From positions 9,037 through 73,036 of the forward strand of contig JBCDCB010000009.1 in NCBI GenBank assembly GCA_039182735.1: a DNA stretch of 64,000 nucleotides, given 5' to 3'. The notes under the pieces are model-generated. The model saw only the letters and a list, made by a program, of their open reading frames with translations. It had not been told where the DNA came from and ran no database searches. Positions 8,491-15,774 of this stretch are shown piece after piece; within the stretch, counting starts at the first letter, position 1, and each line of letters opens with the position of its first letter. The position numbers were made by a program, and so were the translations under genes. The DNA is from JBCDCB01 sp039182735 (GTDB taxonomy: Bacteria > Planctomycetota > Phycisphaerae > Phycisphaerales > UBA1924).

Positions 8491-9090
8491 ATGAAAACGC
8501 CTGCATCAGTGCTCGCGACCATGTTCGTCACGCTCGTCCCCGCGGCGAGCGCCGTCGCCGCCGACGCGGCCGACGGAAAGAACCAGGCCGCGGTCCAGGA
8601 CTGGAACAGCGTCACCTTCTTCTCGGCGATCGGTGTCTTCCTTGTCGCGCTCTACATCCTCTCGAAGACCGCGTGGCCCAAGATCGTGGGCGGTCTCGAG
8701 GCCCGCGAGAACAAGATCCGTAGCGAGATCGAAGCCGCCGAAGAGGCGAAGAAGAAGTCCGAAGAAGCGCTCTCCGAGCTCGACCGCGTGCGGAGCGAGG
8801 CGAAGGCCGAGGCGCAGAAGATGGTTGAGGCGACGAAGGCCGAGCAGGCCCGCCTCGCCGCCGATCTCAAGATCGAAGCCGAGAAGGAGCTCACGCAGCT
8901 GCGCGAGTCCGCGATGCGGAACATCGAAGCGGCCAAGCGTGCGGCGCTCAACGAGATCTACGCGGAGTCGGCGGTCCTCGCGACCAACATCGCCGAGAAG
9001 ATCCTCGAGCGAGAGGTGAACGCGGAAGATCAGAAGCGTCTCGTCGATCAGTCGGTCGCCGAGTTCACGAACCAGTTCCAGCACAGCTAA
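8491..9090 (+). CDS. atpF: ATP synthase F0 subunit b
   Basis: Peripheral stalk subunit. ATG 8491 is preferred (199 residues), as it starts a signal-like N-terminus (to about residue 24). This is followed by the single membrane anchor around residues 41-58 and then a long charged helix rich in Glu, Ala and Lys that dimerises and reaches F1. The open frame starts upstream at 8431, but those extra residues lack family features. Both this gene and atpE therefore seem to encode a cleaved leader ahead of the canonical subunit. It is followed by atpH after 26 bases. Confidence 0.93.
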   Translation: MKTPASVLATMFVTLVPAASAVAADAADGKNQAAVQDWNSVTFFSAIGVFLVALYILSKTAWPKIVGGLEARENKIRSEIEAAEEAKKKSEEALSELDRVRSEAKAEAQKMVEATKAEQARLAADLKIEAEKELTQLRESAMRNIEAAKRAALNEIYAESAVLATNIAEKILEREVNAEDQKRLVDQSVAEFTNQFQHS

Positions 9091-9116
9091 GTCGGGCTTG
9101 CCCGCAGGAGAGACCG

Positions 9117-9737
9117 ATGCCGCTGTTCGATGTCCCGCCCGAAGCCGTTGACAAGGTGTACGCCGCCTCGCTCTTCGAGCTCGCGGAAGCCCAGGGCGGC
9201 CAGGAACGCCTCGAAGACCTGCTCGGCGAGATGCAGGAACTGGTCGAACTCACCCGCCAGATGCCCGACCTCGGCGAGTTCATGGCCAGCCGCATCGTGG
9301 CGACCGACGACCGCCAGAAGTCGCTCGAGCAGATGTTCCGCGGGCAAGTCAGCGATCTGCTGCTGAACTTCATGCAGATCCTCAACCGCAAGGAACGCCT
9401 CAACCGCCTCATCGCGATCGTCAACGCCTTCGATCACATGGTGCAGGAGCGGTTCGGGCGCGTCGAGGTGGACGTCTACACGCCCACCGTCCTCGGCGAC
9501 GAACGCGTCGCACAGCTCAAGCAGGAACTCCAAGACGCGCTCAAGCGGGAACCCGTCATCCACGCGTACGTCGAAGAGAACATGCTGGGCGGCATCAAGC
9601 TCCAGGTCGGCGACAAGCTCATCGACGCGAGCCTCCGCACGCGCCTCCGCAAGATGCGCGAGAAGCTCACCGACGAGGGCGGCACACTCATGAAAACCCG
9701 CTTCGAACAGGCCTTCGAAGGGGGCATCGACGAGTGA
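9117..9737 (+). CDS. atpH: ATP synthase F1 subunit delta
   Basis: Connects the peripheral stalk to the top of F1. Length 206 residues. The N-terminal six-helix domain (YAASLFELAEAQG) and the C-terminal conserved segment GGIKLQVGDKLIDASLRTRL are typical. AGGAGAG lies just before ATG 9117. Its stop overlaps the GTG start of the following SIMPL gene (GTGA), so translation is probably coupled although that gene is not an ATP synthase subunit. Confidence 0.95.
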   Translation: MPLFDVPPEAVDKVYAASLFELAEAQGGQERLEDLLGEMQELVELTRQMPDLGEFMASRIVATDDRQKSLEQMFRGQVSDLLLNFMQILNRKERLNRLIAIVNAFDHMVQERFGRVEVDVYTPTVLGDERVAQLKQELQDALKREPVIHAYVEENMLGGIKLQVGDKLIDASLRTRLRKMREKLTDEGGTLMKTRFEQAFEGGIDE

Positions 9738-10462
9738 ACCGATGGTTCGTCCATCTCGCGGTGGTTTGCTGCGTCGCCTGCACGAGCCTTGCGGTCGGGG
9801 GCACGCTGACCGTCGAGGGTCGCGGTGTCGCGGTCACCGAGCCGGACATCATCGAGGTGACGCTCGCCGTCACAGAGCGGCGGAGTGAACCGGGCGAGGC
9901 ATTCGCCACGCTCGACGAAGTGGTCGCGGAAGTCATCGAAGAACTCGAAGACCTTGATCTTGACGGCGCTCGTATCTTCACCGACTCGTTTTCGGTTGAT
10001 GCCATCTACAAGCGCGACGAGCACGGCAACTGGACCCCGACGGTGCTGGCGTATGAGGGCACGGCATCCGTCGTCGCTCGCACGACCGAACTCACTCGTG
10101 TTCGCGCGATCATCAAAGCGGGCATGACCGAGAAGTCAGTGCGCTTGCAGTCAATCCAGTATTCGTCGAGTCGGCAAGATGAATTGAAGCTCGAAGCGAT
10201 CCGTCGCGCGTCGACGCACGCCAAGGTGCAGGCGGAGACGCTCGCCGACGCGATGGGTGTCACGCTCGGCGGTGTCGAGGAGCTTTCACTCAACGAATCA
10301 CGACACAGAGGCGGCGGGGGTGGGTCGATTTTCGACAAGGACAACCTCGGCGAATTTCACACCCCGCGTTTGGTCAGCGTGACCGCCACGGTCAACGCGC
10401 AGTACACAACACGCTCTAACGTGCGGCTCTCCGAAACCGGAGCGTCCCGCAATCCCGACTGA
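9734..10462 (+). CDS. secreted SIMPL-domain (DUF541) protein inside the atp operon
   Basis: A 242-residue exported protein with a signal peptide of about 23 residues, followed by a SIMPL/DUF541 domain. Diagnostic features are the opening LTVEGRGVAVTEPDIIEVTLAV, the middle YEGTASVVART and the helix ARRASTHAKVQAETLADAMG-like segment (residues about 150-175). SIMPL proteins are periplasmic or outer-membrane proteins of poorly known function. The gene lies between atpH and atpA, overlapping atpH by four bases and ending 27 bases before atpA, so it is surely cotranscribed with the synthase. No known ATP synthase subunit corresponds to it. Confidence 0.88.
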   Translation: MNRWFVHLAVVCCVACTSLAVGGTLTVEGRGVAVTEPDIIEVTLAVTERRSEPGEAFATLDEVVAEVIEELEDLDLDGARIFTDSFSVDAIYKRDEHGNWTPTVLAYEGTASVVARTTELTRVRAIIKAGMTEKSVRLQSIQYSSSRQDELKLEAIRRASTHAKVQAETLADAMGVTLGGVEELSLNESRHRGGGGGSIFDKDNLGEFHTPRLVSVTATVNAQYTTRSNVRLSETGASRNPD

Positions 10463-10489
10463 TACACGACGCAACACGGAACCACCGAG

Positions 10490-12046
10490 ATGAAGATCAA
10501 GACCGAAGAGATCGCCAGCGTCATCAAGACCGAGATCGAGCAGTACTCCGCCGACCTCGAGGTGTCCGATGTCGGACGCGTCATCGAAGTCGGCGACGGT
10601 ATCGCCCAGATCTACGGCCTCTCCAACGCCATGGCCTCCGAGATGCTCGAGTTCCGCACCTCCGAAGGCGTCGTCATGGGCCAGGTCATGAACCTGGAAC
10701 TCGATACCGTCGGCGCGGTCATCTACGGCGACTACCTCAAGGTCAAAGAAGGTGACGAGGTCGTCTCCACCGGCAAGCTCCTCCAGGTGCCCGTCGGCGA
10801 AGAGCTCCTGGGACGCGTCGTCAACCCGCTCGGGCAGGCGATCGACGGCATGGGCGAAATCACCACCAAGCAGAGCCGCTTCGTGGACATCATCGCCCCC
10901 GGCATCGCGGGGCGCCAGCCCGTCACCGAGCCGCTGCAAACCGGCATCAAGGCCATCGACGCCATGATCCCCATCGGCCGCGGGCAGCGCGAACTGATCA
11001 TCGGCGACCGCAAGACCGGCAAGACCGCCGTCGCCATCGACGCGATCATCAACCAGAAGAAGTACTGGGGCACCGACGACGCGGTCGTCTGCATCTACGT
11101 CGCCGTCGGTCAGAAGGAATCGACCGTCGCGGGCGTCGTCGAGCAGCTCCGCCAGAACGGCGCGATGGACTACACCATCGTGGTTTCCGCCGGTGCCGCC
11201 GACCCCGCGCCGATGGCCTACCTCGCGCCCTACGCCGGCTGCGCGATGGGCGAGTACTTCATGTGGCAGGGCAAGGACGGCAAGACGCCCAAGCACGCGC
11301 TGTGCGTGTACGACGACCTTTCGAAGCAGGCCGTCGCGTACCGCCAGCTCTCGTTGCTGCTCCGCCGCCCGCCCGGCCGCGAGGCGTACCCCGGTGACGT
11401 CTTCTACCTCCACAGCCGCCTGCTCGAACGCGCCACCAAGCTCAGCGACGACAACGGCGGCGGGTCGCTCACCGCGCTCCCCGTGATCGAAACGCAGGAA
11501 GGCGACGTCTCGGCCTACATCCCGACCAACGTCATCTCCATCACCGACGGACAGATCTACCTCGAGCCTGAGCTCTTCTTCTCGGGTGTGCGCCCCGCGA
11601 TCAACGTCGGCATCTCGGTGTCACGCGTGGGCGGCAACGCGCAGATCAAGGCGATGAAGCAGATCGCAGGCTCGCTGCGACTCGACCTCGCCGCTTTCCG
11701 CGAACTCGAAGCCTTCGCCCAGCTCGGCACCGAGCTCGACAAGGCCACGCAGGGCCAGCTCGATCGCGGCGCCCGCATGGTCGAACTGCTCAAGCAGCCG
11801 CAGTTCGTCCCGATGGACGTGATCGACCAGGTCATCTCGATCTTCGCCGGCACCAAGGGCTACCTCGACGACGTGAAGCTCGATGAGGTCAACGAGTTCG
11901 AACAGGGCATGCTCGACTACATGCGTGGCCCCGGCAAGGCCGTCCGCGACGAAATCGAGAAACTCAAGAAGTTCGACGGCAGCCTCGAAGAGAAGCTCGG
12001 GCAGGCGATCAACGACTACAAGGCGAGCCGCAAGTCAGACGGCTGA
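10490..12046 (+). CDS. atpA: ATP synthase F1 subunit alpha
   Basis: Non-catalytic nucleotide-binding subunit of F1. It is 518 residues, the usual size. Walker A is GDRKTGKT at residues 172-179. PAINVGISVSRVGG and the C-terminal helical domain are conserved. It is the last atp gene here: a terminator follows at 12077, and atpG, atpD and atpC are absent. The synthase genes are therefore split between at least two loci. Confidence 0.98.
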   Translation: MKIKTEEIASVIKTEIEQYSADLEVSDVGRVIEVGDGIAQIYGLSNAMASEMLEFRTSEGVVMGQVMNLELDTVGAVIYGDYLKVKEGDEVVSTGKLLQVPVGEELLGRVVNPLGQAIDGMGEITTKQSRFVDIIAPGIAGRQPVTEPLQTGIKAIDAMIPIGRGQRELIIGDRKTGKTAVAIDAIINQKKYWGTDDAVVCIYVAVGQKESTVAGVVEQLRQNGAMDYTIVVSAGAADPAPMAYLAPYAGCAMGEYFMWQGKDGKTPKHALCVYDDLSKQAVAYRQLSLLLRRPPGREAYPGDVFYLHSRLLERATKLSDDNGGGSLTALPVIETQEGDVSAYIPTNVISITDGQIYLEPELFFSGVRPAINVGISVSRVGGNAQIKAMKQIAGSLRLDLAAFRELEAFAQLGTELDKATQGQLDRGARMVELLKQPQFVPMDVIDQVISIFAGTKGYLDDVKLDEVNEFEQGMLDYMRGPGKAVRDEIEKLKKFDGSLEEKLGQAINDYKASRKSDG

Positions 12047-12076
12047 GTCCCGGTCTTCGTCAGAACTTCACACTGA

Positions 12077-12108
12077 CCGCCCGTTATCCGACGGGCGGTT
12101 TGTCATTT
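12077..12108 (+). terminator. intrinsic terminator after atpA
   Basis: Perfect 8-bp stem CCGCCCGT (12077-12084) / ACGGGCGG (12091-12098) with a six-base loop, followed directly by TTTGTCATTTT. It lies 30 bases after the atpA stop and ends the atp transcript before any atpG-like gene. Confidence 0.85.
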
Positions 12109-12166
12109 TCCCTTGAGGCGGGACACGAAAGACGTAGGCTCGAAGAAGGCAGGTTTGGAGGCCTTC

Positions 12167-13576
12167 ATGCGCGCATGCATCGTCATCGTATCTCTCGCTT
12201 CCTCAGCGGCTGTCGCAGACATCTTGTTCGAGGATTACCAGCTGAATTCGAGCCCGCTCCAGTCGAGTGCGAGGTTCGGAGAGGGCGTGGCGATCGAGGA
12301 TGATCGCATTGTCGTAGGGTCGCCCGGCGAGAGCATCCGGGTGAACGGCGATAACGCCCGGTCCGGAGTGGTGTACATCTTCGATCGCGAATCCGGAGCA
12401 CAGACTGCACGGCTGACACCGTCAAGCGGCGCGTGGTTCGAAACCGGCTACGCGGTCGATCTCGTTGGCAACACCCTCGTCATCGGATCGCCCGGAGACG
12501 GCGAGCCCGGTGATCTTTCGAACGGGCCGCGAGACGGCGGGGGGTACATCATCGATCTCGCTGATCTTTCGCAGACCGAGTTCCAGATGTACGACTATCC
12601 GCCAGACGAAGCGCGCACGGGCGTTGCGGTTGCCGCTGCACCGGGGCGGGGTCTGTTGATGGCGCTTAAAGCGCAGTATCAGATCAATGACCCAGACAAC
12701 GGCGTCTATTCTCGAGAGATCGGCTTTGGGTTCGAGTCCGGAAGCGGAGCGCCGACACAGGTATTCGCGCCGCTCATCGAGCGTCCACATCAGGGGCCTG
12801 GAGGGATTGCGATCGGATCCGGTGTCATCGCGATCGGCACTCCTTCTCTTACCCGGTTCCCCGGTGGCGGAGCGTTTCGGGGCGGCGTGCATCTCTTTGA
12901 TGATGCGACCGGCGGGTACTTGGAGACGCTCTACCCGACCTCGCCGCAGGACAGCCACGGAAGCTCGCTTGCGATAGGCGGCGGTTTGCTCGTGGTCGGC
13001 GCGCCCGGGACGCTCGGGGACGCTATCTATGTATATGAAATCGCATCCCGAACGTTGTTGTATAGGCTTATCGACGCCGATATCGAATCTCCAGACGCAG
13101 ACTCAAACTTCGGGGAGAGCATTGCGATCAGCAACGGGCTGATCGTGGTCGGTGCACCCACTCACGACAACGATGATGTTGGGTACGCATCGGGTCGTGC
13201 CTATGTCATCGAAGCAACGACCGGCGATCTTGTTGCGACGCTTCAGGCTTCGGATGCGATCCCCTCCGCCTTCTTCGGGGATTCGGTGGATATTTTCGGC
13301 AATACGGTCGTGGTCGGAGCGCCGGAGCATCGGTACCCGGGAGAGCCGCCGTTGCATGGTGCCGCGTACGTCTTCACGATCCCGCTCGATTGCGCCTGCG
13401 ATATCGACGGCAACGGCGTGACGAACACCGCCGACATCACCTTCGTCGTCTCCAATCTCGGCGCGGGGTCGCCCGGCGCGACGGGCACGCCGGGAGATGC
13501 CGACGGCGACGGGCTCACCACCACCGCCGACATTACGCTCGTAGTCTCCAACCTCGGCACAAATTGCGCGAACTGA
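12167..13576 (+). CDS. secreted FG-GAP beta-propeller protein with dockerin-like tail
   Basis: A 469-residue exported protein. ATG 12167 follows TTTGGAGG and begins a signal peptide (to about residue 18); the upstream TTG in the open frame is rejected. The body holds about seven FG-GAP-like blades, each with a repeat such as 'LVVGAPGT', 'IVVGAPTH' and 'VVVGAPEH', which predicts an integrin-alpha-like propeller. The C-terminus has a Cys-flanked pair of calcium-loop repeats (DIDGNGVTNTADITFVVSNLG type, then DADGDGLTTTADI), the dockerin-like domain common in Phycisphaerae. Surface display or anchoring is inferred. The ligand is unknown. Confidence 0.85.
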   Translation: MRACIVIVSLASSAAVADILFEDYQLNSSPLQSSARFGEGVAIEDDRIVVGSPGESIRVNGDNARSGVVYIFDRESGAQTARLTPSSGAWFETGYAVDLVGNTLVIGSPGDGEPGDLSNGPRDGGGYIIDLADLSQTEFQMYDYPPDEARTGVAVAAAPGRGLLMALKAQYQINDPDNGVYSREIGFGFESGSGAPTQVFAPLIERPHQGPGGIAIGSGVIAIGTPSLTRFPGGGAFRGGVHLFDDATGGYLETLYPTSPQDSHGSSLAIGGGLLVVGAPGTLGDAIYVYEIASRTLLYRLIDADIESPDADSNFGESIAISNGLIVVGAPTHDNDDVGYASGRAYVIEATTGDLVATLQASDAIPSAFFGDSVDIFGNTVVVGAPEHRYPGEPPLHGAAYVFTIPLDCACDIDGNGVTNTADITFVVSNLGAGSPGATGTPGDADGDGLTTTADITLVVSNLGTNCAN

Positions 13577-13800
13577 GCACGCTCGCGTGTCTCCCCGGCA
13601 TCGGGTCATCGGAAGAGATGATGAATCGCGTCTGGCGCTCCGGATTCCTTGCCGCGACGCGGAATATTTGAATCTCAAAAATTGGAGTGCAACCCGCCGC
13701 GGTGCGCGGGGATTCGGTATGGTGCCGCGTCCGGCGAGACAGTGGGGGAGGTCCCCATGCCGGGGAACGGTCCGCTCGGACCTCTATGGGAGTTCTTGAG

Positions 13801-15414
13801 ATGGTGCAGAAGAAGATGGAACGAGTGGCCCGCCTCACGATGGCAGCGGTCGCTCTTGGGATGGGCTTCGGGCTTGCTGGCTGCAAGACGGATCGCAGCG
13901 GTGACTTCGTTGGCACCGATCGCGAGGCCCGCCAGGAAGCAAGCAACGACTATCAGCCCGAGCCCGTCGGCTCGGAGCCGGCGCCCGTCCGCGTCCGCGG
14001 CATCTACGAGCCGAACCCCGGCCCGGGCTTCGGCGTCACCGGTCTCGCCTTCCCCACGGGTGATGTCGAGTCCAGCGCCCTCATGCTCTACCAGGTCATG
14101 CCGATGCAGGTCCGCCGGAACTCCGGCTTCGACGTCGAGTACCACGTCCACAACCTGACCGACGGCACGCTCCAGAACGTCATGGTGATGCTCGAGAGCA
14201 CCGACAACCTCAACATCCGCAGCTCCGACCCGCAGGCCACGACCAGCGGCGGCAGCACCAACTTCAACATCGGCGACCTCGCCCCGCGCTCGACGCGCAT
14301 CATCACCATCAACGCCGAGGCCGACCGCGTCGGCATCGCCAGCAACTGCATCAGCGTCTCCTACAACAACATCCTGTGCGCGGCGACGGAAGTCGTTGAG
14401 CCCGCCATCGAAATCGCCAAGACCGCGACCCCGCGCGTCCTGCTCTGCGAGCCCATCACGCTGACCTACCGCGTGACCAACACCGGCACCGGGCCCGCCG
14501 AGAACGTCACCGTCTCCGACACGCTGCCCCGCTGCATCGAGGTCAACGGTCGCAACAGCGTGAGCATCCCCGTCGGCACCCTCATGGCCGGCGAGTCGCG
14601 CGACGTCTCCGTCGTCGCCGAGGCCACCTGCACCGGCACGTTCGGCAGCAGCGCCTCCGCCATGTCGGGCGACCTCTCGGCCAGCTCCGGCCAGCCCGAG
14701 ACCGTCGTCGTGCAGCCCGTGCTCGAAATTGAGTGCGAAGCCCGCGACTTCCAGTTCCTCGGCCGCAACGCCACCTACACCTTCACCGTCCGCAACACCG
14801 GCGACGGCGAAGCCCGCGACGCCCGCATCTCCGCCTCCATCCCCGGCAACACCACCATGGTCCGCGCTTCGGACGGCGGATCCGCTGCCGGTGGCAACGT
14901 CAACTGGTCGCTCGGGACCCTCGGCCCCAACCAGTCCCGCAGCGTCGAGCTCGTGCTCGGCTCCTCCACCGCCTCCACCGCCCGCGTGACCGCTCGCGCC
15001 GAGGCCTTCTGCGCCGAGCCCGTCAGCACCTCCTGCGAGACCGAGTTCCGCGGCATCCCCGCGATCCTCCTCGAGGTCGTGGACGTCACCGACCCCGTCG
15101 AGGTCGGCCAGCAGACCACCTACATCATCCGCGTCACCAACCAGGGCACGGCTGACGACACCAACGTCCGCATTGTCTGCGAGCTGCCCGCGGCTCAGCA
15201 GTTCGTCTCCGCCGGCGGCGCCACCAGCGCGTCCACCCGCGGCAACACCATCTCCTTCGCCCCTGTCGCTCGCCTCGCGCCCAAGGCCGTGGTCGAGTGG
15301 TCGATCATCGTCCGTGCGAACGACGAAGGCGACGTCCGCTTCGGTGCCGAGCTCACCAGTGACAACCTCACGTCGCCGGTGATCGAGACCGAGTCCACCA
15401 ACCTCTACCGCTAA
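13801..15414 (+). CDS. lipoprotein with DUF11 repeats
   Basis: A 537-residue lipoprotein. ATG 13801 follows GGGAG and leads into a signal sequence with lipobox FGLAGC, so the mature protein is lipidated on the Cys near residue 27. The body contains about four DUF11/OmcB-like beta repeats, recognisable by TYRVTNTGTGPAENV, TYTFTVRNTGDGEARD and TYIIRVTNQGTADDTN. Such repeats occur in envelope proteins of planctomycetes and chlamydiae, often Cys-rich and possibly cross-linked; paired cysteines are present here too. A structural envelope role is inferred. A strong hairpin follows at 15445. Confidence 0.88.
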   Translation: MVQKKMERVARLTMAAVALGMGFGLAGCKTDRSGDFVGTDREARQEASNDYQPEPVGSEPAPVRVRGIYEPNPGPGFGVTGLAFPTGDVESSALMLYQVMPMQVRRNSGFDVEYHVHNLTDGTLQNVMVMLESTDNLNIRSSDPQATTSGGSTNFNIGDLAPRSTRIITINAEADRVGIASNCISVSYNNILCAATEVVEPAIEIAKTATPRVLLCEPITLTYRVTNTGTGPAENVTVSDTLPRCIEVNGRNSVSIPVGTLMAGESRDVSVVAEATCTGTFGSSASAMSGDLSASSGQPETVVVQPVLEIECEARDFQFLGRNATYTFTVRNTGDGEARDARISASIPGNTTMVRASDGGSAAGGNVNWSLGTLGPNQSRSVELVLGSSTASTARVTARAEAFCAEPVSTSCETEFRGIPAILLEVVDVTDPVEVGQQTTYIIRVTNQGTADDTNVRIVCELPAAQQFVSAGGATSASTRGNTISFAPVARLAPKAVVEWSIIVRANDEGDVRFGAELTSDNLTSPVIETESTNLYR

Positions 15415-15444
15415 GCGGCGAAGGTCGGACAATCTGAACCCAAC

Positions 15445-15476
15445 CGCGGGCGGGCGCTCAACGGCGCTCGCCCGCG
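15445..15476 (+). terminator. terminator hairpin after the DUF11 gene
   Basis: A 13-bp stem with one G-T pair (15445-15457 / 15464-15476) and a six-base loop lies 30 bases after the stop. The tail is only weakly T-rich (TTGCATTTGG), but the stem is very stable. Confidence 0.7.
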
Positions 15477-15774
15477 TTGCATTTGGAAGCTCGGCAGCAA
15501 GGGAGCGCCGGGCACCCAACGCATCAACACCGCCGATGCTGGCACGGCATCTCTGCGCTCAGTCCGTAGCCGCAGTCGGTTCACGCTCCGGGCGATCCCC
15601 ATGAGCGGACGAAAGCACGTTCATCACCCCGTGAACCGTTTGCGAACCGAGGATCGTCGCGTGCAAGCATGGTCGATCGGATCCGCGACGAGGCCGCCCA
15701 CGCCTCGCGCGCACAGCAAGCCCGCGTTCAGGCGGGCTGCCGGCATCGCGTGTAGCGGTGCGTGTGAGCGTCGG
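15477..15774. other. intergenic stretch between two convergent exported-protein genes
   Basis: About 300 bases with no supportable gene; frames here lack start signals or family features. It holds one compact palindrome, AGCCCGC 15719-15725 / GCGGGCT 15732-15738, which is placed to end the minus-strand cytochrome transcript but lacks a T-run. Nothing else was recognised. Confidence 0.5.
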
